A DNA stretch of 64,000 bases, taken from positions 73,041-137,040 of the forward strand of contig CAJULQ010000005.1 of NCBI GenBank assembly GCA_910587595.1. Reading direction: 5' to 3'. Origin of the DNA: an uncultured Christensenellaceae bacterium. GTDB lineage: Bacteria; Bacillota; Clostridia; Christensenellales; Pumilibacteraceae. Under the pieces are notes generated by a model, which was not told the origin of the DNA, did not search any database, and saw nothing but the letters and a program-made list of their open reading frames with translations. The translations under genes were made by a program, and so were the position numbers. Shown here in pieces: positions 46,670-56,048 of the stretch (the stretch's first letter is position 1; every line of letters begins with the position of its first letter).

Positions 46670-49246
46670 ATGAGAAAAAAGATGTTTACGCTCTTTTTGG
46701 CGTTGCTGTGCGCTGTGGCGTGTATAGCGGCGCTGAGCGGTTGTAAGAAGTCTGCGTCGTCGTCACAAGATACCAAGCCGCAGATCGACCCGACGCACAA
46801 GCACGCATATGCGCAAGAAGTGATCGCGCCGCAGTGCGCGGCCGAGGGGTATACGCGGTTTCGCTGTTCGTGCGGTTCGGAGTATACGCAAGACGAAACG
46901 CCGGCATTGGGGCACGACATGCAAGACGATACTTGCGTGCGTTGCAGCGCTCTGCCCACGCAAGGCCTCGAATACACGGCCGTGGAAGGCGGCTATGAAG
47001 TGAAGGGGACGGGATCGGCAACCACTGCCGATATCATTGTGCCGTCAACTTCCGGCGGGCGCACCGTGGTGTCGGTGGGAGAAAGGGCTTTTGACAATAG
47101 CGGTATCCGATACGTGACGTTGCCGTCTACGGTAAAAGACATTCAAAAGCAAGGCTTTTCCGGCTGTGTCGATCTGCGGTCTGTGCAAATGCCGGGCGTT
47201 CGGCGGTTGGGCGACATGGCATTCGGCGGCTGCGCGCAGTTGGCGCCCGTCGTCTTGCCCGATACGTTGGAGTCTATCGGCGCGCACGTGTTTGCGTCGG
47301 CTTGGCGGCAAACCGCCATACATATTCCCGCCTCGGTAACAAGCATTGCAAACGGCGCGTTTGCGGGGTGCAGCGCCATCGGCGCCCTTACCGTAGACGA
47401 AGCCAACGCCGTCTATTATGCCGTGGACAACTGCGTGATCGATAAGGCGACCGACGTGTTGGTGCTGGGTTGCAAAAACAGCCGCATCCCCACCGACGGA
47501 TCGGTGGTCGAAATTGCCGATCATGCGTTTTCGTCGGTGGAGGGCATGACCGAACTGGTCATTCCCGACTGTATTACCAAGATCGGTATAGGCGTGTTTC
47601 GTAATTCGGACGTGCAAAGCATTCGGATCGGCAAGGGGCTGACGGACTTTGCGCCCGATACTTTTTTGGGTTGCGAAGCCCTGACCTCGATTTGGGTGGA
47701 CGCGCAAAATCCCAAATATATCGCAGCGGGCAACTGTTTGATCGATCGAGCGGCCAAAAGCGTGGTGCTGGGTTGCAAGACCAGCGTGATCCCCACCGAC
47801 GGTGAGGTAGTAAATTCCATTGCCATGCGTGCGTTCGCGCAGTGCCCCGTGCCCGAAGACTTTGTGATTCCCGCCAACGTGACCGCCATCGGCGAATATG
47901 CTTTTTCCGGCAGTAAACTCAAAAGCGTGACGGTGCGTGCCAATCTGACGGACGGTTCGCGCGCTTTTTCGGGCGCCGACAGTCTGCAAAACGTTGTCAT
48001 CGAGGAAGGCGTGACCGAGATCGCCCCGTGGATGTTTGCGGGAGCGCGTATCCAAGAGATCCGCTTTCCTTCGTCGCTTACCGAGATCGGAGAAAATGCG
48101 TTTCTTGGGTGCAAGTGCTTGACGGAATTGAAACTCCCGTCGGGCGTTACGACCATTGCCCAAAGCGCATTCGGGGGTTGTTCGTCGCTGACCGAGCTGA
48201 CTATTCCCGACCACGTGACGACCATAGGCAAAGACGCTTTCCGCGATTGCTACGGCCTCGTTAAGCTGACGCTGGGTCGCGGTTTGACTACCATCGGGTC
48301 GGGCGCCTTTTACACCTCGTACAAGCTGACCGAGCTGGTCAACTTATCGAGTTTGGCCATTGCAAAGACAACGGATAAGAGCGGCGAGCTATTCGGGCGA
48401 CTGGGATACGTCTTGCAAACCAAGACGGACGGCAACAACGAATTGTTTTTCGAGGGCGATCTGTACACGTCGACCGATTACGAGAGCAAGCTGGATTTTA
48501 CCGCCGACGGTCTGGTGTTTTACAACAACAACGGGTCGTATGAGTTGTACGGCTGTCATCGGACGGGTGCGGTCACATTGCCGCAAAGTTATAAAGATTT
48601 ACCCTACGACATTGCAAGCGGCGCCTTTTGGTATGCGAACGTTTCGGAACTCACCGTTACGGGCGGCGTCAACAAGGTTAAGCAGTTGGCGTTTCACCGT
48701 AGCGGCTTGCAAAAGATCGACTTTACGGGTGTGCGCACCATTGCAAGCTATGCCTTCATGACGTGTAACGGGTTGCAGAGCGTGACCATTTCCGACTGCG
48801 AATCGCTGGAAGGGTATGCCTTTATCGTGTGTAAGGGCCTCAAAGAAATCACGTTGCGCAACGTGCGGCAGATCGGGCAGTGTCCTATCTTGGCCATGAG
48901 CAACAATACGACGGCATACAGCGGTTTGGAACGATTGGTGTTGGATATCGAAACGGTGACCTCTTACATTTTTTGCACGTATACCGATATTCCGGCGGTA
49001 ATCTTATCGAGTAACGTAAAAACCGTCGAACAGTACGCCTTTTACAATTGCACCTTTGATACCGTGTACTATTTGGGTACGGTCGAGCAGTGGAAAGGGA
49101 TAGACGTGACGCTTGCAGACGAGGGCTACGAGTCCTACGACCCGCTGTGTACCATCGAGATCTGCTATTACAGCGAAAGCGCGCCTACGGGCGAGGGCAG
49201 CTATTGGCACTACGGCGCCGACGGTGTAACGCCCGTTAAGTGGTAA
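46670..49246 (+). CDS. BspA-type leucine-rich-repeat lipoprotein
   Basis: An 858-residue surface lipoprotein. Lipobox LSGC (Cys at 25) is followed by a Cys/His module (HKHAYAQEVIAPQCAAEGYTRFRCSC...GHDMQDDTCVRC) that looks metal-binding. Then there are at least a dozen LRR_5 repeats (pattern I-x-x-x-A-F-x-x-C-x-x-L-x-x-V-x-L-P), for example SGVTTIAQSAFGGCSSLTELTIPDHVTTIGKDAFRDC. BspA-like proteins bind host or microbial surfaces. There is no C-terminal anchor; the lipid holds it. GGAG precedes the ATG. Confidence 0.9.
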   Translation: MRKKMFTLFLALLCAVACIAALSGCKKSASSSQDTKPQIDPTHKHAYAQEVIAPQCAAEGYTRFRCSCGSEYTQDETPALGHDMQDDTCVRCSALPTQGLEYTAVEGGYEVKGTGSATTADIIVPSTSGGRTVVSVGERAFDNSGIRYVTLPSTVKDIQKQGFSGCVDLRSVQMPGVRRLGDMAFGGCAQLAPVVLPDTLESIGAHVFASAWRQTAIHIPASVTSIANGAFAGCSAIGALTVDEANAVYYAVDNCVIDKATDVLVLGCKNSRIPTDGSVVEIADHAFSSVEGMTELVIPDCITKIGIGVFRNSDVQSIRIGKGLTDFAPDTFLGCEALTSIWVDAQNPKYIAAGNCLIDRAAKSVVLGCKTSVIPTDGEVVNSIAMRAFAQCPVPEDFVIPANVTAIGEYAFSGSKLKSVTVRANLTDGSRAFSGADSLQNVVIEEGVTEIAPWMFAGARIQEIRFPSSLTEIGENAFLGCKCLTELKLPSGVTTIAQSAFGGCSSLTELTIPDHVTTIGKDAFRDCYGLVKLTLGRGLTTIGSGAFYTSYKLTELVNLSSLAIAKTTDKSGELFGRLGYVLQTKTDGNNELFFEGDLYTSTDYESKLDFTADGLVFYNNNGSYELYGCHRTGAVTLPQSYKDLPYDIASGAFWYANVSELTVTGGVNKVKQLAFHRSGLQKIDFTGVRTIASYAFMTCNGLQSVTISDCESLEGYAFIVCKGLKEITLRNVRQIGQCPILAMSNNTTAYSGLERLVLDIETVTSYIFCTYTDIPAVILSSNVKTVEQYAFYNCTFDTVYYLGTVEQWKGIDVTLADEGYESYDPLCTIEICYYSESAPTGEGSYWHYGADGVTPVKW

Positions 49247-49268
49247 GTCCTCTCGATGCACGGAAAAG

Positions 49269-49301
49269 AAAAAGGACCCGAAACGTTCGGGTCCTTTTTT
49301 T
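49269..49301. terminator. Bidirectional terminator between the LRR gene and glutamine synthetase
   Basis: AAAAAGGACCCGA with TCGGGTCCTTTTT, T7 on the plus side. Confidence 0.92.
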
Positions 49302-49318
49302 GGATCGCAAAAGCGTTT

Positions 49319-51400
49319 TTATACCGAAAACAGTAGTTCGGCGTAGGTGGGCATGGGCCACACGTCTTCGGGCACCAGCGTTTCGAGCACGTCGCATGCG
49401 GCGCGCAATTCGCGCATGGCGGCAAACACCACGTCGTGATAGGCGGCGGCTTGTTTGGCGTTGCCCTCTATGCCCTTTACTTGCACCGTGCCGTCCGAAA
49501 GACGGGCGAGTGCGGCGTGCGCGGCGCGGGTGTATTCGTCTATGCGTTGCAACAAGTCTTTTTCGGTGGGCGCGTCAAATCCCAGCGCTTGCTTGGCGGC
49601 GGCGGCGGACGCGAGCGACGCCATGTAGCGAATGCACGCGGGAATGATCTGTTTGCCCGCCATGTCGATCATGGTGAGCGCCTCTATGTTGATCACTTTG
49701 CAGTAGTTTTCCAAGAGGATCTCTTCGCGCGCCTTGATCTCCTCGCCCGTATACACGCCGTGGCGGGCAAACATGGCAAGGTTTTCGGGGCGGGAATAGT
49801 AGGGGAGCGCTTCGGGCGTGGTCTTTAGGTTGAGAAGACCGCGCTTTTCGGCCTCTTTCACCCATTCGTCCGAATAGTTGTTGCCGTTGAAAACGATGCG
49901 CTTGTGCGCCGCATACGTTTCGGTCACGATCTTCAAAGCCTCTTTGGCGGGATCGGCGGCGGCCGTCAGGCGGTCGGCAAATTCGGCGAGCACGTCGGCC
50001 ACGGCGGTGTTTAACATAACGTTGGGGCAAGCGATATTGAACGTCGAGCCGAGCGAACGGAATTCGAATTTGTTGCCCGTAAAAGCAAACGGCGAAGTGC
50101 GGTTGCGGTCGGTGGTGTCCGACATAAAGGCGGGAATGGATTCGGCCACTTGCATCTTACTGCTTTTTTTGCCCGCATACGTTTTGCCGCTTTGCATGGA
50201 TTCGAGAATGCCCGTGAGTTCGTCGCCCAAAAACACGGAGATAATGGCGGGCGGCGCCTCGTTGGCGCCCAAGCGGTGATCGTTGCCCGCGCTGGCCACG
50301 CTTAAGCGCAATAGGTCTTGGTGTTCGTCCACCGCTTTGAGTATGGCGGTGAGAAAGAGTAAAAAGCGGGTGTTGGTTTCGGGCGTTTTGCCGGGATCCA
50401 AAAGATTGCTGCCCGTGTCGGCGGAGATCGACCAGTTGTTGTGTTTGCCGCTGCCGTTCACGCCCGCAAACGGCTTTTCGTGCAGTAGGCACACAAGGTC
50501 GTGGCGATCGGCTATCTTTTTCATCACTTCCATGGTGAGTTGGTTGTGATCGGTGGCCACGTTCACTTCGGCGAAAATGGGCGCCAATTCGTGTTGGGCG
50601 GGCGCCACTTCGTTATGCCGCGTTTTGGCCAAAACGCCCAACTTCCACAGTTCGCGGTCCAAGTCGTCCATAAAGGCGATAACGCGCGGACGGATATTGC
50701 CGAAATAGTGGTCTTCCAACTCTTGCCCTTTGGGCGGGCGTGCGCCGAACAGCGTGCGCCCCGTAAAGATCAAGTCTTTGCGCTTTTTCCACAGCGACTT
50801 ATCGATCAAAAAATATTCTTGCTCGGCGCCCACCGTGGCGTTTACGCGCGAAACGGCCGTTTCGCCCAGCGCGTGCAACACGCGCACCGCTTGTTTGCTT
50901 ATGGCGCGCATGGATCGCAACAGCGGCGTTTTCTTATCCAGCACTTGCCCCGAATAGGAGATAAACGCGGTGGGAATGCACAGCGCGCTGTCTTTTATGA
51001 ACGCGTAACTGCTCGGATCCCACGCCGTGTAGCCGCGCGCCTCGAAGGTGGAGCGCAACCCGCCCGACGGAAAGCTGGACGCGTCCGGCTCGCCGTGGAT
51101 AAGTTCTTTGCCCGAAAAGTTCATGATCACCGTGCCGTCGCCGTTGGGGCTTATAAAGCTGTCGTGCTTTTCGGCGGTGATGCCCGTCATGGGTTGGAAC
51201 CAGTGCGTGTAGTGGGTGGCGCCGTGCTCTATGGCCCAATCTTTCATAACGGCGGCAATGGTGTTGGCCAAAGCGGGGTCGAGCGAGGCGCCGCTTTCCA
51301 CCGTTTGTTTTAGGGCGGTATACGTTTCTTTTGGCAGGCGCTCTTTCATCACCTTGTCGTTAAACACCAAGGTGCCGAACAGTTCGGGTACGTTTGTCAT
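49319..51400 (-). CDS. glnN: Glutamine synthetase type III
   Basis: A 693-residue GSIII enzyme making glutamine from glutamate, ammonia and ATP. The family marks are present: THYTHWFQPMTGITAEKHDSF (about 60-80), GGLRSTFEARGYTAWDPSS (about 113-131), the ATP/Glu site EVNVATDHNQLTMEVMKKIADRH and VNGSGKHNNWSI. Length (about 700) separates it from types I and II. AAGGAG is upstream of the ATG. It is the only nitrogen assimilation gene here and has a long leader. Confidence 0.96.
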   Translation of the reverse strand: MTNVPELFGTLVFNDKVMKERLPKETYTALKQTVESGASLDPALANTIAAVMKDWAIEHGATHYTHWFQPMTGITAEKHDSFISPNGDGTVIMNFSGKELIHGEPDASSFPSGGLRSTFEARGYTAWDPSSYAFIKDSALCIPTAFISYSGQVLDKKTPLLRSMRAISKQAVRVLHALGETAVSRVNATVGAEQEYFLIDKSLWKKRKDLIFTGRTLFGARPPKGQELEDHYFGNIRPRVIAFMDDLDRELWKLGVLAKTRHNEVAPAQHELAPIFAEVNVATDHNQLTMEVMKKIADRHDLVCLLHEKPFAGVNGSGKHNNWSISADTGSNLLDPGKTPETNTRFLLFLTAILKAVDEHQDLLRLSVASAGNDHRLGANEAPPAIISVFLGDELTGILESMQSGKTYAGKKSSKMQVAESIPAFMSDTTDRNRTSPFAFTGNKFEFRSLGSTFNIACPNVMLNTAVADVLAEFADRLTAAADPAKEALKIVTETYAAHKRIVFNGNNYSDEWVKEAEKRGLLNLKTTPEALPYYSRPENLAMFARHGVYTGEEIKAREEILLENYCKVINIEALTMIDMAGKQIIPACIRYMASLASAAAAKQALGFDAPTEKDLLQRIDEYTRAAHAALARLSDGTVQVKGIEGNAKQAAAYHDVVFAAMRELRAACDVLETLVPEDVWPMPTYAELLFSV

Positions 51401-51419
51401 ATATATTCTCCTTGTATAA

Positions 51420-51486
51420 AAAGAAATACGGAATATAAAAACGGCGTTGTGAGAATTTCCGCTATTTTCGAAAACTCTGACAGCGC
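51420..51486 (-). promoter_or_regulatory. Structured leader of glnN, possible attenuator
   Basis: Reading the minus strand, AACGGCG (near 51493) pairs with CGCCGTT (near 51441), enclosing a second weak stem, and T-rich DNA follows, like a terminator. It lies between the promoter (51514-51541) and the start codon. I cannot assign it to a known riboswitch. Confidence 0.4.
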
Positions 51487-51513
51487 CGTTGCCGAAAGAC
51501 TTTTTATGCTTTC

Positions 51514-51541
51514 ATTATAGCACACATTGTTAAAAAGTCAA
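51514..51541 (-). promoter_or_regulatory. Promoter of glnN
   Basis: Minus strand TTGACT (51536-51541), 16-bp spacer, TATAAT (51514-51519). Confidence 0.8.
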
Positions 51542-51654
51542 ATGATTTACACGTGTATGCAAAAACAACTATTTCTATGTATATCATTATATACGAAAAA
51601 TGCAATACTGTCAATACCCTTTTGAAAATTTTGTCAGTTAAATTTGCAAACCCC
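51542..51654. other. AT-rich intergenic region between the glnN and glgB promoters
   Basis: No gene. Several TTGAAA/TTGTCA-like boxes are present without a matching -10. Together with the two promoters this is the 51401-51727 gap. Confidence 0.6.
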
Positions 51655-51683
51655 TTGAAATTTTTATATATTTATGGTATAAT
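51655..51683 (+). promoter_or_regulatory. Promoter of the glgBCDA operon
   Basis: TTGAAA (51655-51660), 17-bp spacer, TATAAT (51678-51683). Confidence 0.82.
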
Positions 51684-51727
51684 AGAACAAATAGATAGAA
51701 AAGGGCGATGAGGCGTAAATTACTGCT

Positions 51728-53698
51728 ATGGGCGAAAACGACGTAACACGGTTTTACAGCGGAAAACAAACAGACGGATATAAACACTTCGGGTGTAAAT
51801 TACAAGGCGACACGGCGCGCTTTGCGGTGTGGGCGCCGCGGGCGGAATCGGTAGGCGTTGCGGGGGATTTCAACGGTTGGCAAGCGCAACCGCTGTCTTG
51901 CCATAGCGGCATTTGGTCGGGCGTCGTTTCGGGCGTAAAAGAATTCGATAACTATAAATACGTGATCGTTACCAAAGACGGCCGAACGCTTTACAAGGCC
52001 GATCCCTATGCTTTCCACGGCGAAACGGGGGGCAACTTTTGCAGTAAGGCGTACGATCTCGGCCGTATCGAGTGGACGGACGGCGAATATATGAAACGGC
52101 GGGAAAGCACGGATACCTACCACGCGCCCGTGTCCGTTTACGAGGCGCACATCGGCTCTTGGCGCAAGTATGCCGACGGCAACTATTTCGGCTACCGCAA
52201 ATTTGCCGACGAAGCGGCGGACTATGTGAAAAAAGCGGGCTTTACCCATATCGAACTGATGGGTATTGCCGAATATCCGTTCGACGGCAGTTGGGGGTAT
52301 CAAGTGACGGGGTATTACGCGCCCACGTCGCGCTACGGCACACCCGCCGATTTTGCCTATCTCGTGAACGCTTTTCACAATGCGGGTATCGGCGTTATCC
52401 TCGATTGGGTGCCGGGGCATTTTCCCAAAGACGCGCACGGACTGTATGAATTCGACGGGCAACCGCTATACGAACCCGAAGACCCCTTGCGGCGCGAACA
52501 CGAGGAGTGGGGCACGCGGTGTTTCGATTACGGCCGCACGGAAGTGAAAAGCTTTTTGATTTCCAATGCGTTGTATTGGCTCAAAGAATATCATGTAGAC
52601 GGCTTGCGCGTGGACGCGGTGGCCAGCATGCTGTATCTCGATTACGCCCGCAAGCAGTGGCGCCCCAACAAATACGGCGGCAAAGAAAACCTCGATGCGA
52701 TCGATTTTTTCCGCGCACTCAACACCGAGGTGTTCTCGCAATTTTCTAACGTTATGATGATCGCCGAAGAGAGCACGGCGTGGCCGCTCGTTACCCGTCC
52801 CGCGGCCGACGGCGGCTTGGGTTTCAACTACAAGTGGAACATGGGTTGGATGAACGACACGTTGCGGTATGCCAAGACCGATCCGCTTTTTCGCAAGGGC
52901 ATTCACAACAATCTCACGTTTTCCATGACCTATGCTTTCAGCGAAAACTATATATTGCCCATTTCGCACGACGAGGTGGTGCACGGCAAAGGGTCGCTCT
53001 TGAACAAAATGCCGGGCGACTACGAAATGAAATTTGCGGGTTGGCGCAACTACTTGATGAACATGTACGCGCACCCCGGCAAAAAGTTGTTGATGATGGG
53101 CAGCGAGTTGGCCATGTTCAAAGAATGGGATTTTGCCGACGAGCTGGATTGGGGGCTGTTGTCTTACCCCGCGCACGAGGGCGCGTTGCGGTTTGTTACG
53201 GCGCTCAACGAGATCTACAAAAACTATCCCGCCCTATATGAGATAGACGACGACTGGAGCGGGTTTACGTGGTTGGTGCCCGACGATTGCAACAACAACG
53301 TGATCGTGTACGAGCGGCGCGACAAAAAAGGCGGGCGGCTGTTGGCGGTGTTCAATTTCTCGCCCGTGGGCATAGACGATTACGTGTTCGGTTGCGACAA
53401 GGGCAGTTTTACCGAAATACTGCACAGCGATCAAAACGGGTTTACGCAAGCGGCGGTAACGCACCGCACCCAACCCAAAGAAAGTCACGGCAAGCCGGAC
53501 AGCATTTGTATGCATATTCCGCCCATGTGCGGCATATACATGGTTGGTAAGTCGGTTTCGTCCGACAAATTGAAAGGCGGTAGGGCGGTCACGAAAAAAA
53601 CAACGGCAAGCGGCGGCGTTAAAAAAACGGGCAAAGTCGCGGTAAACAAGAGAATATCCGAAAACGCACAACAAAACGGGCGCAAAGCGGTAAAATAA
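51728..53698 (+). CDS. glgB: 1,4-alpha-glucan branching enzyme with basic C-terminal tail
   Basis: A 656-residue GH13 enzyme introducing alpha-1,6 branches in glycogen. An N-terminal CBM48 (ARFAVWAPRAESVGVAGDFNGW, about 33-55) precedes the barrel with DGLRVDAVASMLYLDY (nucleophile Asp), EESTAWP (acid/base Glu) and ISHDEVVHGKGSLL. The last ~45 residues are a Lys/Arg-rich tail (KGGRAVTKKTTASGGVKK) not seen in most GlgB. GATGAGG lies upstream of the ATG at a long spacing. First gene of the glycogen operon. Confidence 0.95.
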   Translation: MGENDVTRFYSGKQTDGYKHFGCKLQGDTARFAVWAPRAESVGVAGDFNGWQAQPLSCHSGIWSGVVSGVKEFDNYKYVIVTKDGRTLYKADPYAFHGETGGNFCSKAYDLGRIEWTDGEYMKRRESTDTYHAPVSVYEAHIGSWRKYADGNYFGYRKFADEAADYVKKAGFTHIELMGIAEYPFDGSWGYQVTGYYAPTSRYGTPADFAYLVNAFHNAGIGVILDWVPGHFPKDAHGLYEFDGQPLYEPEDPLRREHEEWGTRCFDYGRTEVKSFLISNALYWLKEYHVDGLRVDAVASMLYLDYARKQWRPNKYGGKENLDAIDFFRALNTEVFSQFSNVMMIAEESTAWPLVTRPAADGGLGFNYKWNMGWMNDTLRYAKTDPLFRKGIHNNLTFSMTYAFSENYILPISHDEVVHGKGSLLNKMPGDYEMKFAGWRNYLMNMYAHPGKKLLMMGSELAMFKEWDFADELDWGLLSYPAHEGALRFVTALNEIYKNYPALYEIDDDWSGFTWLVPDDCNNNVIVYERRDKKGGRLLAVFNFSPVGIDDYVFGCDKGSFTEILHSDQNGFTQAAVTHRTQPKESHGKPDSICMHIPPMCGIYMVGKSVSSDKLKGGRAVTKKTTASGGVKKTGKVAVNKRISENAQQNGRKAVK

Positions 53699-53708
53699 AG
53701 GGGAGATT

Positions 53709-54902
53709 ATGAAGAAAAAACAATGTGTAGCAATGCTGTTGGCGGGCGGTCAGGGCACGCGGTTATACGCGCTGACCAGTCATGCCACAAAACCCGCGGT
53801 GTCGTTCGGCGCAAAATATCGTATCATCGATTTTCCGCTGTCTAACTGCACCAATTCGGGCATCGATACGGTGGGCGTGCTCACGCAGTACCAGCCTTTA
53901 ATACTCAACGAGTATATCGGCACGGGGGAGCCGTGGGATCTCGACCGTACGTTCGGCGGCGTGCACACATTGCCGCCCTATCAAGCCAAGACGGGGGGCG
54001 AATGGTATAAAGGCACGGCCAACGCCATATACCAAAATTTGCACTTTCTCAAAGAGTACGATTCCGAGCACGTGCTGATCTTGTCGGGCGACCATATCTA
54101 CACCATGGACTATTCGCAAATGCTCACAGAGCACGTGGAAAACAACGCCGACTGCACGATAAGCGTGATAGACGTGGACGAGAAAGAGGCAAGCCGATTC
54201 GGCATCATGGACTACGACAAAAACAAGCGCATCACGTCGTTTGAAGAAAAGCCCAAACAGCCCAAGTCCAACCACGCCAGCATGGGCATTTACATCTTCA
54301 AAAAAGACGTGTTGGTCGGCGAATTGATAGACGACGAAAAAGACCCCGCTTCCAGCAACGATTTCGGCAAAAACATCATACCCACGCTGCTCAAAAAGAA
54401 GATGCGCGTGTTTGCCTATCAATTCAAGGGATATTGGAAAGACGTGGGCACCGTTACCAGCCTATGGGAAGCCAACATGGATCTGTTGGGCGAGAAACCC
54501 GTGCTCACGCTCAATGCGAGCGGGCAAAAAGTGTATTCGCGCAACGAGCCGTTGCCGCCCACGTTCTTCGGCGCCAACGCCTCGGTGGAAAATTGCATGC
54601 TCACCACGGGGTGCGAGATCTACGGCAAGGTGAAAAATTCGGTGATCGGCGAGGGCGTTGTGATCGGCGAAGGCGCGGTGGTGCAAGACAGCGTGATCAT
54701 GAGCAATTCGGTGATCGGCAAGGGCGTTTGCATGCGCTACGGCATGGTAGACGAGAACGTGACGATCGGCGACAACGTGACGGTGGGCGATGAAAAAAGC
54801 GACAGCGATCATATCGCGCTTATCGGGCGCGACAGCGTGATCGCCGCCGGCAGAAAGATCGCCGCGGGCGAGATCATAGACGAAGGCGGGAACACGAAAT
54901 GA
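53709..54902 (+). CDS. glgC: Glucose-1-phosphate adenylyltransferase, catalytic subunit
   Basis: A 397-residue enzyme making ADP-glucose, the committed step of glycogen synthesis. Seen: LLAGGQGTRLYALT (about 11-24), the FGAKYRIIDFPLSN regulatory/substrate segment, LSGDHIYTMDY (metal-binding Asp), KPKQPKSNHASMGIYIF and a C-terminal hexapeptide beta helix. The start follows a GGGGAGA site 10 bp after glgB. The stop overlaps the glgD start (ATGA). Confidence 0.97.
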   Translation: MKKKQCVAMLLAGGQGTRLYALTSHATKPAVSFGAKYRIIDFPLSNCTNSGIDTVGVLTQYQPLILNEYIGTGEPWDLDRTFGGVHTLPPYQAKTGGEWYKGTANAIYQNLHFLKEYDSEHVLILSGDHIYTMDYSQMLTEHVENNADCTISVIDVDEKEASRFGIMDYDKNKRITSFEEKPKQPKSNHASMGIYIFKKDVLVGELIDDEKDPASSNDFGKNIIPTLLKKKMRVFAYQFKGYWKDVGTVTSLWEANMDLLGEKPVLTLNASGQKVYSRNEPLPPTFFGANASVENCMLTTGCEIYGKVKNSVIGEGVVIGEGAVVQDSVIMSNSVIGKGVCMRYGMVDENVTIGDNVTVGDEKSDSDHIALIGRDSVIAAGRKIAAGEIIDEGGNTK

Positions 54903-56011
54903 AAAGCATAGGCGTAATTTTCAGTAACATACACGACAAAGAGATCACCGAGCTGACGGGCAAGCGCACGCTTGCGTCCATTCCGTTCGGCGGTAGGTAT
55001 CGCTTGATCGATTTTCCGCTTTCCAACATGGTAAACAGCGGGATCACCAAGGTGGGCGTAATCACCAAGGTGAACTATCAGTCGCTCATGGACCACGTGG
55101 GCAACGGCAAGCACTGGGATCTCAGCCGCAAAACGGGCGGACTTATGATCTTGCCGCCCTACGGCGTGGACGATCGCTCGCTGTATAAATCGCGGTTCGA
55201 CGCCATTTGCGGCATAGAGAATTTTTTGAAACACAGCAACGCGGACTACGTTGTGATGAGCGACTGCGACACGGTGTGCAACTTCAACTTTGCCGACGCG
55301 GTAAAGGCGCACGAGCACAACCACGCCGACATCACCGTGATCGTGTATAAAACGCAAATAGGCAAAGAAAAGCGCATGCACACCGCCGTGGAATACGGCG
55401 CGGACAAACGGGTGGTAAAGGTCACCACGTCCGATAAACTGTCGGGCGAAAAAATGCTGTTCACCAATATGATGGTGATCTCGCGCACGTTCTTGTTGCA
55501 GTTGATAGAGAACGCTACCGAATGGGGATACGCCAGCTTTTCGCGCGACGTGTTGGTGCGCGGTTGCAGAGAACACCGCATATTCGCATATGAATACGAG
55601 GGGTATTTTGCCGCCATCGATTCGTTGCCCAATTATTACGCGCGTTCGCTCGAACTGCTCGACAAACAAAAACGCGACGAACTGTTTTACAAAGACGGCG
55701 CGAATATCTACACCAAGGTGCGCGATTCGGCGCCCGCCCGCTTGATCGGCAACGCCGTGGTCAACAATTCGTTGGTGGCGGACGGTTGCGTGATAGAGGG
55801 CACGGTGCGCAATTCCATTCTGTTCCGCGGCGTGAAAGTGGCGCGCGGCGCTGTGATCACCGATTCCATCGTGTTCCAAGACAGCGAGATCGGCGAGGAT
55901 TCGCATTTGCACTGCGTGATCGCCGACAAAACGGTGCGTATTTTGGGCGGCAGAACGCTGTCGGGACATCAAACGCACCCGTACTTTATTGCAAAAGGCA
56001 CAGTGATCTAA
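54899..56011 (+). CDS. glgD: GlgD subunit of ADP-glucose pyrophosphorylase
   Basis: A 370-residue non-catalytic partner of GlgC found in Firmicutes. It lacks the GGxGTRL loop (GKRTLASIPFGGRYRLIDFPLSN instead) and the catalytic Asp segment differs (VVMSDCDTVCNFNF). In Bacillus and Clostridia GlgC-GlgD heteromers are more active than GlgC alone. The gene overlaps glgC by 4 nt, consistent with a fixed subunit ratio. Confidence 0.95.
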   Translation: MKSIGVIFSNIHDKEITELTGKRTLASIPFGGRYRLIDFPLSNMVNSGITKVGVITKVNYQSLMDHVGNGKHWDLSRKTGGLMILPPYGVDDRSLYKSRFDAICGIENFLKHSNADYVVMSDCDTVCNFNFADAVKAHEHNHADITVIVYKTQIGKEKRMHTAVEYGADKRVVKVTTSDKLSGEKMLFTNMMVISRTFLLQLIENATEWGYASFSRDVLVRGCREHRIFAYEYEGYFAAIDSLPNYYARSLELLDKQKRDELFYKDGANIYTKVRDSAPARLIGNAVVNNSLVADGCVIEGTVRNSILFRGVKVARGAVITDSIVFQDSEIGEDSHLHCVIADKTVRILGGRTLSGHQTHPYFIAKGTVI

Positions 56012-56048
56012 CGGACCCGTTCCGTATCGATACGTAAAGGAGAGATGT

